The notes below the pieces were generated by a model that was given only the letters and a program-made list of their open reading frames with translations, was not told the DNA's origin and searched no databases. Positions 7,780-16,013 of a stretch of DNA of 64,000 nucleotides are shown one piece after another. The position numbers were made by a program, and so were the translations under genes. Every line of letters begins with the position of its first letter. The stretch's first letter is position 1. Source of the stretch: DASQPA01 sp963756455 (lineage in GTDB: Bacteria; Acidobacteriota; Thermoanaerobaculia; Multivoradales; UBA5704); assembly GCA_963756455.1 (NCBI GenBank), contig CAVWNC010000004.1:2108001-2172000 (forward strand). The letters are read 5' to 3'.

Positions 7780-8244
7780 ATGCCTGCCTCCCCATCTTCA
7801 GAGACCGAGCACAGAGAGATCCGCCAGCGGGCGATCCTCGATCTGCTCCGCGAGCGGGCGGTGGCGAGCCAGGGTGAGCTCGTCGAGCTTTTGCAGGCGC
7901 GGGAGATCCAGGCGACCCAGTCGAGCGTCAGCCGGGATCTGCGGGAGCTGGGCGTGGCGCGGGTGGGCGGGCGCTACGTGCCGCCTTCCGAGGACCGCGA
8001 GCCGGGGCTCCGGGACATGGCCCGCTTCCTGCGCTCCGCCCGCCCGGCCGGACCGCACCTGACGGTCCTCCTGACCACCACGGGCACCGCCCCGTCGGTC
8101 GGCATCGCCCTCGACCGCGCCGGCTGGCCCGAGATCGTCGGCACCATGGCCGGCGACGACACCGTCTTCATCGCCACCGCCTCCGCGGCCGACCAGGGCC
8201 GGCTCCTGGAGAACCTCGCGCGCTTCCTCGAAGAAGAGAGGTAG
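7780..8244 (+). CDS. argR: Arginine repressor ArgR
   Basis: The 154-residue protein has the N-terminal winged helix (RQRAILDLLRERAVASQGEL, then TQSSVSRDLRELG, the recognition helix with the SR motif) and the C-terminal hexamerisation/arginine-binding domain (GTMAGDDTVFIA, where the paired Asp bind arginine). It would repress arginine biosynthesis when arginine is plentiful. It is the first gene of the operon and lies behind a promoter overlapped by an ARG box, so it should regulate itself. It ends 3 bp before argG. Confidence 0.93.
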   Translation: MPASPSSETEHREIRQRAILDLLRERAVASQGELVELLQAREIQATQSSVSRDLRELGVARVGGRYVPPSEDREPGLRDMARFLRSARPAGPHLTVLLTTTGTAPSVGIALDRAGWPEIVGTMAGDDTVFIATASAADQGRLLENLARFLEEER

Positions 8245-8247
8245 AGC

Positions 8248-9510
8248 ATGTCCGACCCCATCGTTCTGGCCTTCTCCGGAGGCCTCGATACCTCCTTTTG
8301 CATCCCCTGGCTGATGGAGACCCGCGGCCGGCCGGTGATCGCCGTCACCGTCGACACCGGCGGGCTCGACGCCGCGGCGGCGGCCGACCTCTCCCGCCTG
8401 GCCCTCCGGCTGGGCGCCGATGCCCACCATCTCGTCGACGGCCGCCGCGCCTTCTTCGACCGCGTCCTCTCCTTCCTCGTCATGGGGAACGTCCGGCGCG
8501 GCCAGGTCTATCCCCTCTGCGTCGGCGCCGAGCGCGGCATCCAGGCGCAGGAGGTGGCGGCCGCCGCCGCCCGGCTCGGCAGCCGCACGGTCGCCCATGG
8601 CTGCACCGCCGCCGGCAACGACCAGGTGCGCTTCGAGGTCGCTCTCCGCACCTTGAGCCCCGACCTCGAAATCGTCGCCCCGGTGCGCGACGAGCCCCGC
8701 CCGCGCTCCGAGCAGGTGGCCTATCTCCAGGCGCGCGGCCTGCCGGTGCCGGCGTTCGGTGCCGCCTACTCGGTCAACCGCGGTCTCTGGGGGGTGACGA
8801 TCGGTGGCAGGGAGACCCTCGATACCGTCGAGCCGCTCCCCGAGTCGGCGTGGGTGCTGACGAAGGGGGCCTTCGAGGCCGGGCTTCCGCCGACGCCGCC
8901 GATCCGCCACACCCTGGGCTTCGAGGCCGGCGTCCCGGTCGCCTGGGACGGCTTGGGGCTCGATCCGGTGGCGCTCATCGAGCGGGTCGAGGCGGCGGCG
9001 GCGCGCTATGGGATCGGCCGCGGCATCCACCTCGGCGAAACCATCCTCGGCATCAAGGGGCGGGTGGCCTTCGAGGCGCCGGCCGCCGAGGTTCTGATCA
9101 CCGCCCACCGGGAGCTCGAAAAGCTCACCTTGACCGGCCGCCAGCTGCGGGTCAAGGAGACCGTGGCCGCGGTCTATGGTGACCTCGTCCACGAGGGGCA
9201 GCACCTGGAGCCGGTCTGCCGCGACATCGAGGCCCTTCTCCTCTCCTCGCAGCAGCGGGTGAGTGGCGAGGTCCGGCTGCTCTTCCGGCCCGGCCAGGTC
9301 TTCGTCGAGGGAGTCGCTTCGCCGTACTCGCTCCGCGCCGCCTCGCGCGGGGTCTACGGTGAGGCGACCGGGGAGTGGAGCGCCGCCGACGCCCGCGGCT
9401 TCTCGCGGATCTCCGCCCTCCCCGGTCTCCTCTGGGCGCGGGCCGATGGCGCCGTCGCCGATGCCGCTCATGCCGCCCATGCCGCCGAAACCGGGGAGGG
9501 TGTGTCGTGA
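8248..9510 (+). CDS. argG: Argininosuccinate synthase
   Basis: The 420-residue enzyme joins citrulline and aspartate using ATP. The pyrophosphatase P-loop FSGGLDTSFC is at residues 9-18. Substrate-binding parts HGCTAAGNDQVRFE and APVRDEPRPRSEQ (in place of the usual RDW motif) are seen, as is GIHLGETILGIKGRVAFEAP. It resembles the divergent Bacteroidetes-type ArgG rather than the E. coli type. The last about 20 residues are an Ala/His-rich tail (AAHAAHAAE). Its stop overlaps the GTG start of the DUF1611 gene by 4 bases, with GGGGAGGG as the ribosome-binding site for that gene inside its end. Confidence 0.93.
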   Translation: MSDPIVLAFSGGLDTSFCIPWLMETRGRPVIAVTVDTGGLDAAAAADLSRLALRLGADAHHLVDGRRAFFDRVLSFLVMGNVRRGQVYPLCVGAERGIQAQEVAAAAARLGSRTVAHGCTAAGNDQVRFEVALRTLSPDLEIVAPVRDEPRPRSEQVAYLQARGLPVPAFGAAYSVNRGLWGVTIGGRETLDTVEPLPESAWVLTKGAFEAGLPPTPPIRHTLGFEAGVPVAWDGLGLDPVALIERVEAAAARYGIGRGIHLGETILGIKGRVAFEAPAAEVLITAHRELEKLTLTGRQLRVKETVAAVYGDLVHEGQHLEPVCRDIEALLLSSQQRVSGEVRLLFRPGQVFVEGVASPYSLRAASRGVYGEATGEWSAADARGFSRISALPGLLWARADGAVADAAHAAHAAETGEGVS

Positions 9511-10637
9511 GGACCGTCCACCTCGACAAGATCGCCTCGGTCACCCGGAGTTGCCGGCTGCAACGCGAGGTGCGGGTGACGCCGGAGATCCCCTGTGTCG
9601 AAGGGACGGTGGTCGCGGTCCGGGTGCGGACGGAGAAGAGCCGCTACAACCAGATCGAGCTGCCCTCCGGCCGGATGGCGCAGGTCAAGAGCGGGGACGT
9701 GATCGCCGGGGCTCTCGGCCATCGGGACGCCCTCTTCGGCTATTCCGGGCACCTGCCGGAACGGCTGGCACCGGGAGACGTCATTCACCTCCTGAACTTG
9801 GGCGGCGTCCTCGGGATCTGCGATTCGGCGAACCCCGATTTCGGACCTCCGTTCGAGTGCGAGGTGCTGGGCGCCGTCCTCACCTTCCCTTACCTGGGCG
9901 AGCGGATCGGGGTGGCGGCGCGGATCGGCGAGGAGCCGCTCGACCCCGAGGCGCCGGTGCGGACCGGGGTGCCGGTCGTCGCCCTGGTCGGCTCCTGCAT
10001 GAACTGCGGCAAGACCGCCGCTGCCTGCGCGCTCGTCCGCCACCTCGTTCACGCGGGCTTTACGGTCGACGCCTTCAAGGCGACCGGCGTCTCGCTGCGC
10101 CGGGACGTCCTCGCCATGGAGGACGCCGGAGCGCGGCGAACCCTGACCTTCACCGACCTCGGGGTGGTGACGACGACCGCCGCGAACGCCCCGGCGATCA
10201 CCCGCACGCTCCTCGCCCGCCTGGGCTCCGGCGGCTCCGGCGCGAGCGATCCGCCGGGCGCCATCGTGGCGGAATTGGGCGACGGCCTCCTCGGAACCTA
10301 CGGGGTGGCGGCGATCCTCGGCGACGCGGCGATCCGCCCGGCCTTCACCGCCGTCGTCCTCGCCGCCAACGATCCCGTCGCGGCCTGGGGAGGGACCATT
10401 CTGCTCCGCGAACGCTTCGGGATCGAGCCGGCGGCGATCACCGGTCCGGCGACCGACAACCGCGCCGGCACCCGGATCATCGAGGAGAGCGTCGGCGTGC
10501 CGGCCATCAACGCGCGGACCGACGGCGAGCGGCTCGCCGCCCTCCTCGCCGGTCGGCTCGGGCTGGCGAAGCCGGCGATGGCGGGGATGCCGGGGATTGC
10601 GGTCGCGGCGCCGCTCGCCGCGGAGTCCAAGCGATGA
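9507..10637 (+). CDS. DUF1611-family P-loop protein inside the arginine operon; candidate N-acylglutamate synthase
   Basis: The GTG at 9507 gives 376 residues. The N-terminal domain (about 1-140) is a beta-rich DUF1611 N domain. The C-terminal domain has a Walker A-like loop, VALVGSCMNCGKTAAA near 158-173, plus DAFKATG and IVAELGDGLLG motifs. Members of DUF1611 (DgcN) are reported to N-acetylate D-glutamate; this is from memory. Here the gene is coupled by 4-base overlaps to argG and argC in an operon that has every step from N-acylglutamate onward but no GNAT-type ArgA and no ArgJ. I infer that it makes the N-acylglutamate. No sequence feature proves the acyl donor, and a regulatory or D-amino-acid role is the alternative. 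Confidence 0.75.
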   Translation: MRTVHLDKIASVTRSCRLQREVRVTPEIPCVEGTVVAVRVRTEKSRYNQIELPSGRMAQVKSGDVIAGALGHRDALFGYSGHLPERLAPGDVIHLLNLGGVLGICDSANPDFGPPFECEVLGAVLTFPYLGERIGVAARIGEEPLDPEAPVRTGVPVVALVGSCMNCGKTAAACALVRHLVHAGFTVDAFKATGVSLRRDVLAMEDAGARRTLTFTDLGVVTTTAANAPAITRTLLARLGSGGSGASDPPGAIVAELGDGLLGTYGVAAILGDAAIRPAFTAVVLAANDPVAAWGGTILLRERFGIEPAAITGPATDNRAGTRIIEESVGVPAINARTDGERLAALLAGRLGLAKPAMAGMPGIAVAAPLAAESKR

Positions 10638-11719
10638 TCGGCGGCGAGATCCCGGCGATCGTCTTAGGCGGCAGCGGCTACGTGGCCGGGGAGCTCCTGC
10701 GCCTCCTCGTTGGTCATCCGAGCCTCCATCCGGCGGCCGTCGTTTCGACCCGCCAGGCCGGGCAACCGGTCGCGACGGCCTTCCCGCACCTCGCCGGCTG
10801 CTACCCCGGGCTCGCCTTCGTTTCGCCGGAAGCGCTCCCTGGGTTCCTGGCCGAGTCTTGCCGAGGTGTCGCGAGCGTCGCCGCCTTCAGCGCCGCCCCG
10901 CACGGCAGCTCGGCGCAGCTCGTGGACGCTCTCCTCACCGAGGCCCAGCGGGCGGGCACCGATCTCCGGGTGGTCGACCTCTCGGCGGACTTCCGTTTTC
11001 CCACCTCCGCCGCCTACGAGGAGGTCTACGGTCACCCGCACGGCGCGCCTCGCCGGCTGGAAGAGTTTCGCTGCGATCTGCCGGAGCATGTCGCGGAGAC
11101 TCCGCGTCGCCACGTCGCTCATCCCGGCTGCTTCACGACCGCAGCGACCCTCGCCACGGTGCCGTTCCTGCGGCTCGGCCTGGTCGAGCCGGAGATCTCG
11201 GTCGTCGCCATCACCGGCAGCACCGGGGCGGGACGGACGCCCACCGGCGCCACCCATCACCCGGCGCGGCGGAGCAATCTCTATGCGTACAACCCGCTGC
11301 GCCATCGCCACCAGCCGGAGATGCGCAATTTCGCCGCAGCGGCATTAGAAGAGCACGGCGGCGAGGCGACGATCCATTTCGTCCCCCATGCCGGTCCCTT
11401 CGCCCGCGGCATCCACGCCACGGTTTTGATGACCCTGCGGGCTCCGGCGAGCGCCGAGGAGGTGACCGACGCCCTCGCCGGCTTCTACCGGGAAGCGCCG
11501 TTCGTCGACGTCCTCCCCGAGCCACCGCGGCTCCAGGACGTCGTGGGGACCAACCGCTGTCTCCTCGGGGTGGCGGTGGACGGCGAGCAGCTCGTCGTCT
11601 GCTCGGCGATCGACAATCTGGTGAAAGGAGCGGCGGGCGGGGCGATCCAGTGGATGAACCGGCTCCTCGGGCTCCCCGAGACCGCCGGCCTGACCCTGCC
11701 CGGCCTGGGCTGGCTGTAG
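10634..11719 (+). CDS. argC: N-acyl-gamma-glutamyl-phosphate reductase
   Basis: The 361-residue NADPH-dependent reductase makes N-acylglutamate semialdehyde. It has an N-terminal dinucleotide fold (IVLGGSGYVAGELLRLL). The catalytic Cys lies in VAHPGCFTTAATLATVPFL, with the partner His region VPHAGPFARGIHATV. LSADFRF and GAGRTPT are further family motifs. The ATG start overlaps the DUF1611 stop by 4 bases. Two short motifs, TTAAT and HHPAR, point to the divergent ArgC form seen with acylornithine transcarbamylases. A 54-bp gap with a good AGGAGAGGAG ribosome-binding site precedes argD. Confidence 0.93.
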   Translation: MIGGEIPAIVLGGSGYVAGELLRLLVGHPSLHPAAVVSTRQAGQPVATAFPHLAGCYPGLAFVSPEALPGFLAESCRGVASVAAFSAAPHGSSAQLVDALLTEAQRAGTDLRVVDLSADFRFPTSAAYEEVYGHPHGAPRRLEEFRCDLPEHVAETPRRHVAHPGCFTTAATLATVPFLRLGLVEPEISVVAITGSTGAGRTPTGATHHPARRSNLYAYNPLRHRHQPEMRNFAAAALEEHGGEATIHFVPHAGPFARGIHATVLMTLRAPASAEEVTDALAGFYREAPFVDVLPEPPRLQDVVGTNRCLLGVAVDGEQLVVCSAIDNLVKGAAGGAIQWMNRLLGLPETAGLTLPGLGWL

Positions 11720-11773
11720 AACCTCGATCATGAGCTCCATCTGGACCCTGCTTTTCAGGAGAGGAGACGAAGC

Positions 11774-12967
11774 ATGCACGATATAGAGACCGAGGCCGCC
11801 ACGGCGGCCCCCGAGATCACCGGCGCGGACGAGGACGGCGCGCTCGTCTCCGTCTACGCCCACATGCCCTTCGAGCCGGTCTCGGGCGACGGGGTCACCC
11901 TCCGCACCCGGGACGGCCGGACCCTCCTCGACTTCTACGGCGGCCACGCCGTGGCCCTCCTCGGTTACGGCCACCCGCGGCTCCTCAAAACCCTCGACGC
12001 CCAGGCGCGGACGCTCTTCTTCCAGAGCAACTCGGTGCCGCTCGCCGTCCGCGCCCGCGCCGCCCGCCGGCTTCTCGATTTCGGGCCCGCCGGCCTCACC
12101 CGGGCCTTCCTCGTCAACTCGGGCGCCGAGGCCAACGAGAACGCCATCCGGCTGGCCCTCCGCGCCACCGGTCGCCGCCGGGTGATCGCCCTCGAAGGCT
12201 CCTTCCACGGGCGGACGGCGGGAGCGGCGGCGGTCACCTGGGGGGCCGAGAAATGGTACGGCTTCCCGCGGACGCCCTTCGACGTCACCTTCGTGCCGCG
12301 GGGAGACCCAGCGGCGCTCGCGGCGGCGCTCGCTCCTGGGGACACTGCGGCCCTCATCGCCGAGCCGGTGCAGGGGATGGCAGGAGCGGTGGATCTGGGC
12401 GGCGACTACCTCAAGACGGTGCGCGAGCTGACCCGGAACGCCGGGGCTCTCCTGATCTTCGACGAGGTGCAGTGCGGCATGGGACGGAGCGGTTACCCCT
12501 TCGTCGCCCAGGCCCACGGCGTCACCCCCGACCTCCTGACCACCGCCAAGGGGCTCGCCGGCGGCTTCCCCGCCGCCGCGGTGCTGCTCTCGGCGGAGAT
12601 CGCCAAAGACGTCCGTTCCGGCGATCTGGGGACGACCTTCGGCGGCGGCCCGCTCGCCTGCGCTTTGATCGAGACGGTGATCGACACGATCGAGTCGGAG
12701 GATCTCCTCTCCCGGGTGCGCACGCTCTCCCGGCGCCTCCGCGAGAGCTGCCAGGTCGGGCCGGTCGAGGCCATCCAGGGCGAGGGATTCCTCCTCGGTC
12801 TCCGCACGTCCCGGCCGGCGAAGGAGATCCAGGCCGAGCTTTTAGCTCGCGGCATCGTCGCCGGCACCAGCGCCGACCCGCGGGTGGTGCGCCTGCTGCC
12901 GCCGCTCGTCCTCACCGAGGCGCATGTCGACACCCTCGCTCGGGCGCTGGCGGAGATCCGCCCTTGA
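11774..12967 (+). CDS. argD: Acetylornithine (acylornithine) aminotransferase
   Basis: The 397-residue class III PLP aminotransferase converts N-acylglutamate semialdehyde to N-acylornithine. Motifs are FYGGHAVALLGYGHP, LVNSGAEANENAIRLA, SFHGRTAGA, LIFDEVQCGMGRSG (Asp binding the PLP nitrogen) and TTAKGLAGGFPAAAVL containing the Schiff-base Lys. Start ATG 11774 follows AGGAGAGGAGACGAAGC. Its TGA overlaps the TTG start of the transcarbamylase gene by 4 bases. It works between ArgC and ArgF' in this operon. Confidence 0.93.
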   Translation: MHDIETEAATAAPEITGADEDGALVSVYAHMPFEPVSGDGVTLRTRDGRTLLDFYGGHAVALLGYGHPRLLKTLDAQARTLFFQSNSVPLAVRARAARRLLDFGPAGLTRAFLVNSGAEANENAIRLALRATGRRRVIALEGSFHGRTAGAAAVTWGAEKWYGFPRTPFDVTFVPRGDPAALAAALAPGDTAALIAEPVQGMAGAVDLGGDYLKTVRELTRNAGALLIFDEVQCGMGRSGYPFVAQAHGVTPDLLTTAKGLAGGFPAAAVLLSAEIAKDVRSGDLGTTFGGGPLACALIETVIDTIESEDLLSRVRTLSRRLRESCQVGPVEAIQGEGFLLGLRTSRPAKEIQAELLARGIVAGTSADPRVVRLLPPLVLTEAHVDTLARALAEIRP

Positions 12968-13971
12968 ACGGCTTTCTGTCCCTCGGGGATCTCTCTCGGG
13001 AGGAAGTGCTCGATCTCCTCGCCCTGGCGGAGCGCCTGGCGCGTACCCCGGAGCCCCTGGCGGCGGCGGGGAAGGTGCTCGGGCTCCTCTTCTTCAATCC
13101 ATCGCTCCGCACCCTGGCTTCCTTTCAGTCGGGGATGGCGCGGCTCGGCGGCAGCTCCTTCGTCATCGCCCCCGGCCAGGGGAGCTGGCTCCTCGAAACC
13201 CGGGACGGAGCCGTGATGGACGGCGCCGCGGCCGAGCACGTCCGCGAGGCCATCCCGGTCCTCGCGAGCTACGCGGACGTCCTCGGGATTCGGGCGTTTG
13301 CCGGGGGAACCGATCTCAAAGCCGATCTCTCCGACACCGTTTTTCGCCAGATGGCCGCGCTCTCTCCGGTGCCGCTCGTCAACCTGGAATCGGCGATCGA
13401 TCATCCCTGCCAGGCGCTTGCCGACTGGAAGACCCTGGACGATCTCGGCGTGCCGGCAACGGGCGGGCGCTTCGTCCTCTCCTGGGCCTGGCACCCGTTG
13501 GCGCTGCCGCTCGCGGTGCCCGCGGCGGCGGTCCACATGGCGGCGCTCCGCGGCATGGAGGTCACCGTGCTCCGTCCCGAGGGCTTTGCTCTCCCCGAGC
13601 CGGTGATGGCGCGCGCCCGGAAGGCCGCGGCGATCTCCGGCGGGTCGGTCACCGAGACCGACGAGCGGAGCGCCGCGATGGCCGGCGCTCACGTCCTCTA
13701 CGCCAAATCGTGGGGCTCGCCGGGGTGCTATGGCGATCCCGCTGCCGAGGCTCTGCTGCGGGCGCCGCTCCGCGACTGGTGCGTGGACGAGCCGTGGTTT
13801 GCCGACGCCGCTCCCGGCGCCCGCTTCCTCCACTGCCTGCCGGTACGGCGAAACGTGGTCGTCGCCGACGCCGTGCTCGACGGGCCGCGGAGCGCCGTCG
13901 TCCCGGAGGCCGGGAATCGCATGTGGGTCCAGATGGCGGTGCTCCACCGCCTGCTCCAAGGAGGAAACTGA
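12964..13971 (+). CDS. argF': N-acylornithine carbamoyltransferase (AOTCase/SOTCase family)
   Basis: Starting at TTG 12964 there are 335 residues. The carbamoyl-phosphate motif is FFNPSLRT, as in acetyl- and succinylornithine transcarbamylases, not the STRTR of classical ArgF. Other sites are HPCQALAD and HCLPVRRNVVV near the end, the latter also AOTCase-like. The residue before the conserved EHVREA is Ala; from memory, Glu there favours acetylornithine and Pro favours succinylornithine, so the acyl preference is open. Met occupies the place where Xanthomonas AOTCase has a carboxylated Lys (VQMAVL). The enzyme makes N-acylcitrulline, which the following ArgE-like peptidase would deacylate. 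It is coupled to argD; argB starts 3 bp later. Confidence 0.88.
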   Translation: MNGFLSLGDLSREEVLDLLALAERLARTPEPLAAAGKVLGLLFFNPSLRTLASFQSGMARLGGSSFVIAPGQGSWLLETRDGAVMDGAAAEHVREAIPVLASYADVLGIRAFAGGTDLKADLSDTVFRQMAALSPVPLVNLESAIDHPCQALADWKTLDDLGVPATGGRFVLSWAWHPLALPLAVPAAAVHMAALRGMEVTVLRPEGFALPEPVMARARKAAAISGGSVTETDERSAAMAGAHVLYAKSWGSPGCYGDPAAEALLRAPLRDWCVDEPWFADAAPGARFLHCLPVRRNVVVADAVLDGPRSAVVPEAGNRMWVQMAVLHRLLQGGN

Positions 13972-13974
13972 GAC

Positions 13975-14904
13975 ATGAAAGACGTCGGCCAGACGACCGC
14001 CCAGGTGGCGGCGTTGAAGCATGCCGCTCCCTATATCCGCCTGTTCCAGGGGAAGACCTTCGTCATCAAGGCCGGCGGCGCGGCGGTCGCGAGCGACGCG
14101 GCGCGGCGGGCGCTCGTCGCCCAGGTGGACGTCCTCCACCGGCTGGGCATCCGGACCGTCCTCGTCCATGGCGGTGGCAGCCAGTCGAGCGAGCTGTCGC
14201 GGGCGCTCGGCGCCGAGCCTCGTTTCGTCGCCGGTCGGCGGGTGACCGACGCCGCGGCGCTCGAAGTGGCGGCGATGGTGCTCTGCGGCTCGGTCAACAC
14301 CCGGCTCCTCGCCGCCTGCCGGGCCGTGGGCCTGCCGGCGGTGGGGCTCACCGGGGTGGATGCGGGGCTCGTCCGCGCCGTCCGCCGGCCGCCCGTCCCG
14401 GTCGACGGCGAGGTCGTGGACTATGGGGAGGTGGGCGACGTCACCGGGATCGATCCCTCGGTGCTCAACCTCCTGCTCGACGCCGGCCTGGTGCCGGTCA
14501 TCGCCCCGCTCTCGGCGGACGACTCGGGAGCGCTTTTAAACGTCAACGCCGACACCGTGGCCTCCCGGCTCGCCGTCGCCCTCCAAGCCGAGAAGCTGAT
14601 CCTCCTGACCGGCGCTCCCGGCATCCTCGAACGGGCGGACGACCCGCTCTCGATCGTCTCCTACACCGATCTCGCGGGCCTCGAACGGCTGCACGCCGAA
14701 GGCTGTTTCGCGCGCGGCATGCTGCCCAAGGCGGCGAGCATCACGGCCGCCATCGTCGGCGGGGTGCGGCGGATCCACATCCTCTCCGACTCCCTCCCCG
14801 ACGGTCTCCTCGCCGAGGTGTTCACCAACGAGGGGGTGGGAACGCTCGTCGTCGCCGACGTCGGGGCGCTCTCTCCGGAAGAGCAGGGAGCGGTGCCCCG
14901 GTGA
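13975..14904 (+). CDS. argB: N-acylglutamate kinase
   Basis: The 309-residue amino-acid kinase fold protein has TFVIKAGGAAV near the start (Lys for phosphate binding), VLVHGGGSQSSEL (glycine-rich loop), then NVNADTVASRLAVAL and GMLPKAASITAA (second catalytic Lys). It phosphorylates the gamma-carboxylate of N-acylglutamate, the committed step that ArgC then reduces. ATG 13975 is 3 bp after the transcarbamylase stop with GGAGGAA as the ribosome-binding site. Its stop overlaps the GTG start of the next gene by 4 bases. Confidence 0.93.
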   Translation: MKDVGQTTAQVAALKHAAPYIRLFQGKTFVIKAGGAAVASDAARRALVAQVDVLHRLGIRTVLVHGGGSQSSELSRALGAEPRFVAGRRVTDAAALEVAAMVLCGSVNTRLLAACRAVGLPAVGLTGVDAGLVRAVRRPPVPVDGEVVDYGEVGDVTGIDPSVLNLLLDAGLVPVIAPLSADDSGALLNVNADTVASRLAVALQAEKLILLTGAPGILERADDPLSIVSYTDLAGLERLHAEGCFARGMLPKAASITAAIVGGVRRIHILSDSLPDGLLAEVFTNEGVGTLVVADVGALSPEEQGAVPR

Positions 14905-16013
14905 GGCTCCCCGCCGCCGAGATCCTCGCCCTCCACCGGGCGATCACCGCCATCCCCTCGGTCTCCGGGAGCGAGACGGAGATCGCCGGCTTCCTTGGGC
15001 GTTGGCTGGCGGCGCGCGGCGCCGCCCCTACTCGGCTGGGCAACAGCCTCCTGGCGACTCTCGGAGAGGGGCCGGTGCTCCTCCTCGATACTCATCTCGA
15101 CACCGTGCCGCCCGCCGCCGCCTGGACTTTCGATCCCTGGGGCGCGACGGTCGTCGACGGCCGGGTCTTCGGCCTCGGCGCCAATGACGCCAAGGCCTCG
15201 GTGGCGGCGATGGTCGCCGCCTTCCTGGCCTTCGTCGAGGCCGACCTCCCGTTCACCCTCGCCTTAGCTCTCGTCGAGGGGGAGGAGACGCGCGGCAACG
15301 GCACCCAGGCGGTGCTCGAAGAGATCCGCCGGCGCGGGCTCACCCTCGCCGCCGCGATCGTCGGCGAGCCCACGGGACTCCACCTCGCGGTGGCCCAGAA
15401 GGGGCTGCTCCTCCTGGAGCTGATCGCCGAAGGGGAAGCCTGCCACGCCGCCCACGCCGCCACCCTCGGCAAGAAGAACGCCGCGCGCGGCCTCGCCCGC
15501 GATCTCGTGGCCCTGGAGGAGATCGACTTCGGCCCGCCCCATCCGCTCCTCGGACCCATCACCTTGGAGCCCACCCAGCTCCAGGCCGGAACGCCGGGCA
15601 AAGCGCGCAACGTCGTCCCCGCCTCGGCCACGGCGCTCCTCGACCTCCGCACCACTCCGGCCCTGGCGAGCGGCGAGATCGTGGCGCGGATCGAGCTCGC
15701 CGTCCTAAGCCGGGTGCGGGTGGTGAGCGACCGCCTGCTGCCGCGGGAGACCGACGCCGGCTCCGCGCTCATCGCCGCCGCCCGGGCCGTCCGCCCCCAG
15801 GCCCGCCTCTACGGCTCGGCCACGCTCTCCGATCTCGCTTTTCTCGCCGGAGTGCCGGCCGTCAAGTGCGGCCCCGGGGAGAGCGAGCGCTCGCACACCG
15901 CCGACGAGTTCGTCCACGAGAGCGAGATCTTAGACGGCGCCCACTTCTACGCCCGCCTGATCGGAGCCTGGGCGGAGAGCACGAACGGCGGTGGGGTTGG
16001 GGGCGGCGGATGA
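14901..16013 (+). CDS. argE: M20-family deacylase, acetylcitrulline/acetylornithine deacetylase-like
   Basis: The GTG at 14901 gives 370 residues with the M20 metallopeptidase pattern: LLLDTHLDTVP (first zinc His and Asp), GLGANDAKAS (bridging Asp), VEGEETRGNG (catalytic Glu-Glu), VGEPT and the C-terminal SHTADEFV His. In AOTCase-type pathways this enzyme removes the acyl group from N-acylcitrulline. Its position right after argF'-argB fits that order. The C-terminus ends in a Gly-rich run. The stop overlaps the argH start ATG by 4 bases. Confidence 0.87.
   Translation: MRLPAAEILALHRAITAIPSVSGSETEIAGFLGRWLAARGAAPTRLGNSLLATLGEGPVLLLDTHLDTVPPAAAWTFDPWGATVVDGRVFGLGANDAKASVAAMVAAFLAFVEADLPFTLALALVEGEETRGNGTQAVLEEIRRRGLTLAAAIVGEPTGLHLAVAQKGLLLLELIAEGEACHAAHAATLGKKNAARGLARDLVALEEIDFGPPHPLLGPITLEPTQLQAGTPGKARNVVPASATALLDLRTTPALASGEIVARIELAVLSRVRVVSDRLLPRETDAGSALIAAARAVRPQARLYGSATLSDLAFLAGVPAVKCGPGESERSHTADEFVHESEILDGAHFYARLIGAWAESTNGGGVGGGG

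Noticed and set aside
7798..9480. 560-codon minus-strand frame opposite argR-argG
   Set aside because: Gly/Arg/Asp-rich shadow typical of GC-rich antisense frames; argR and argG are clear on the plus strand.
12253..16013. Long open frames suggesting fused arg proteins (upstream extensions of argF' and argE)
   Set aside because: The extensions are Arg/Gly/Pro-rich shadows of argD, argF' and argB in other frames; real starts are the overlapping TTG 12964 and GTG 14901.
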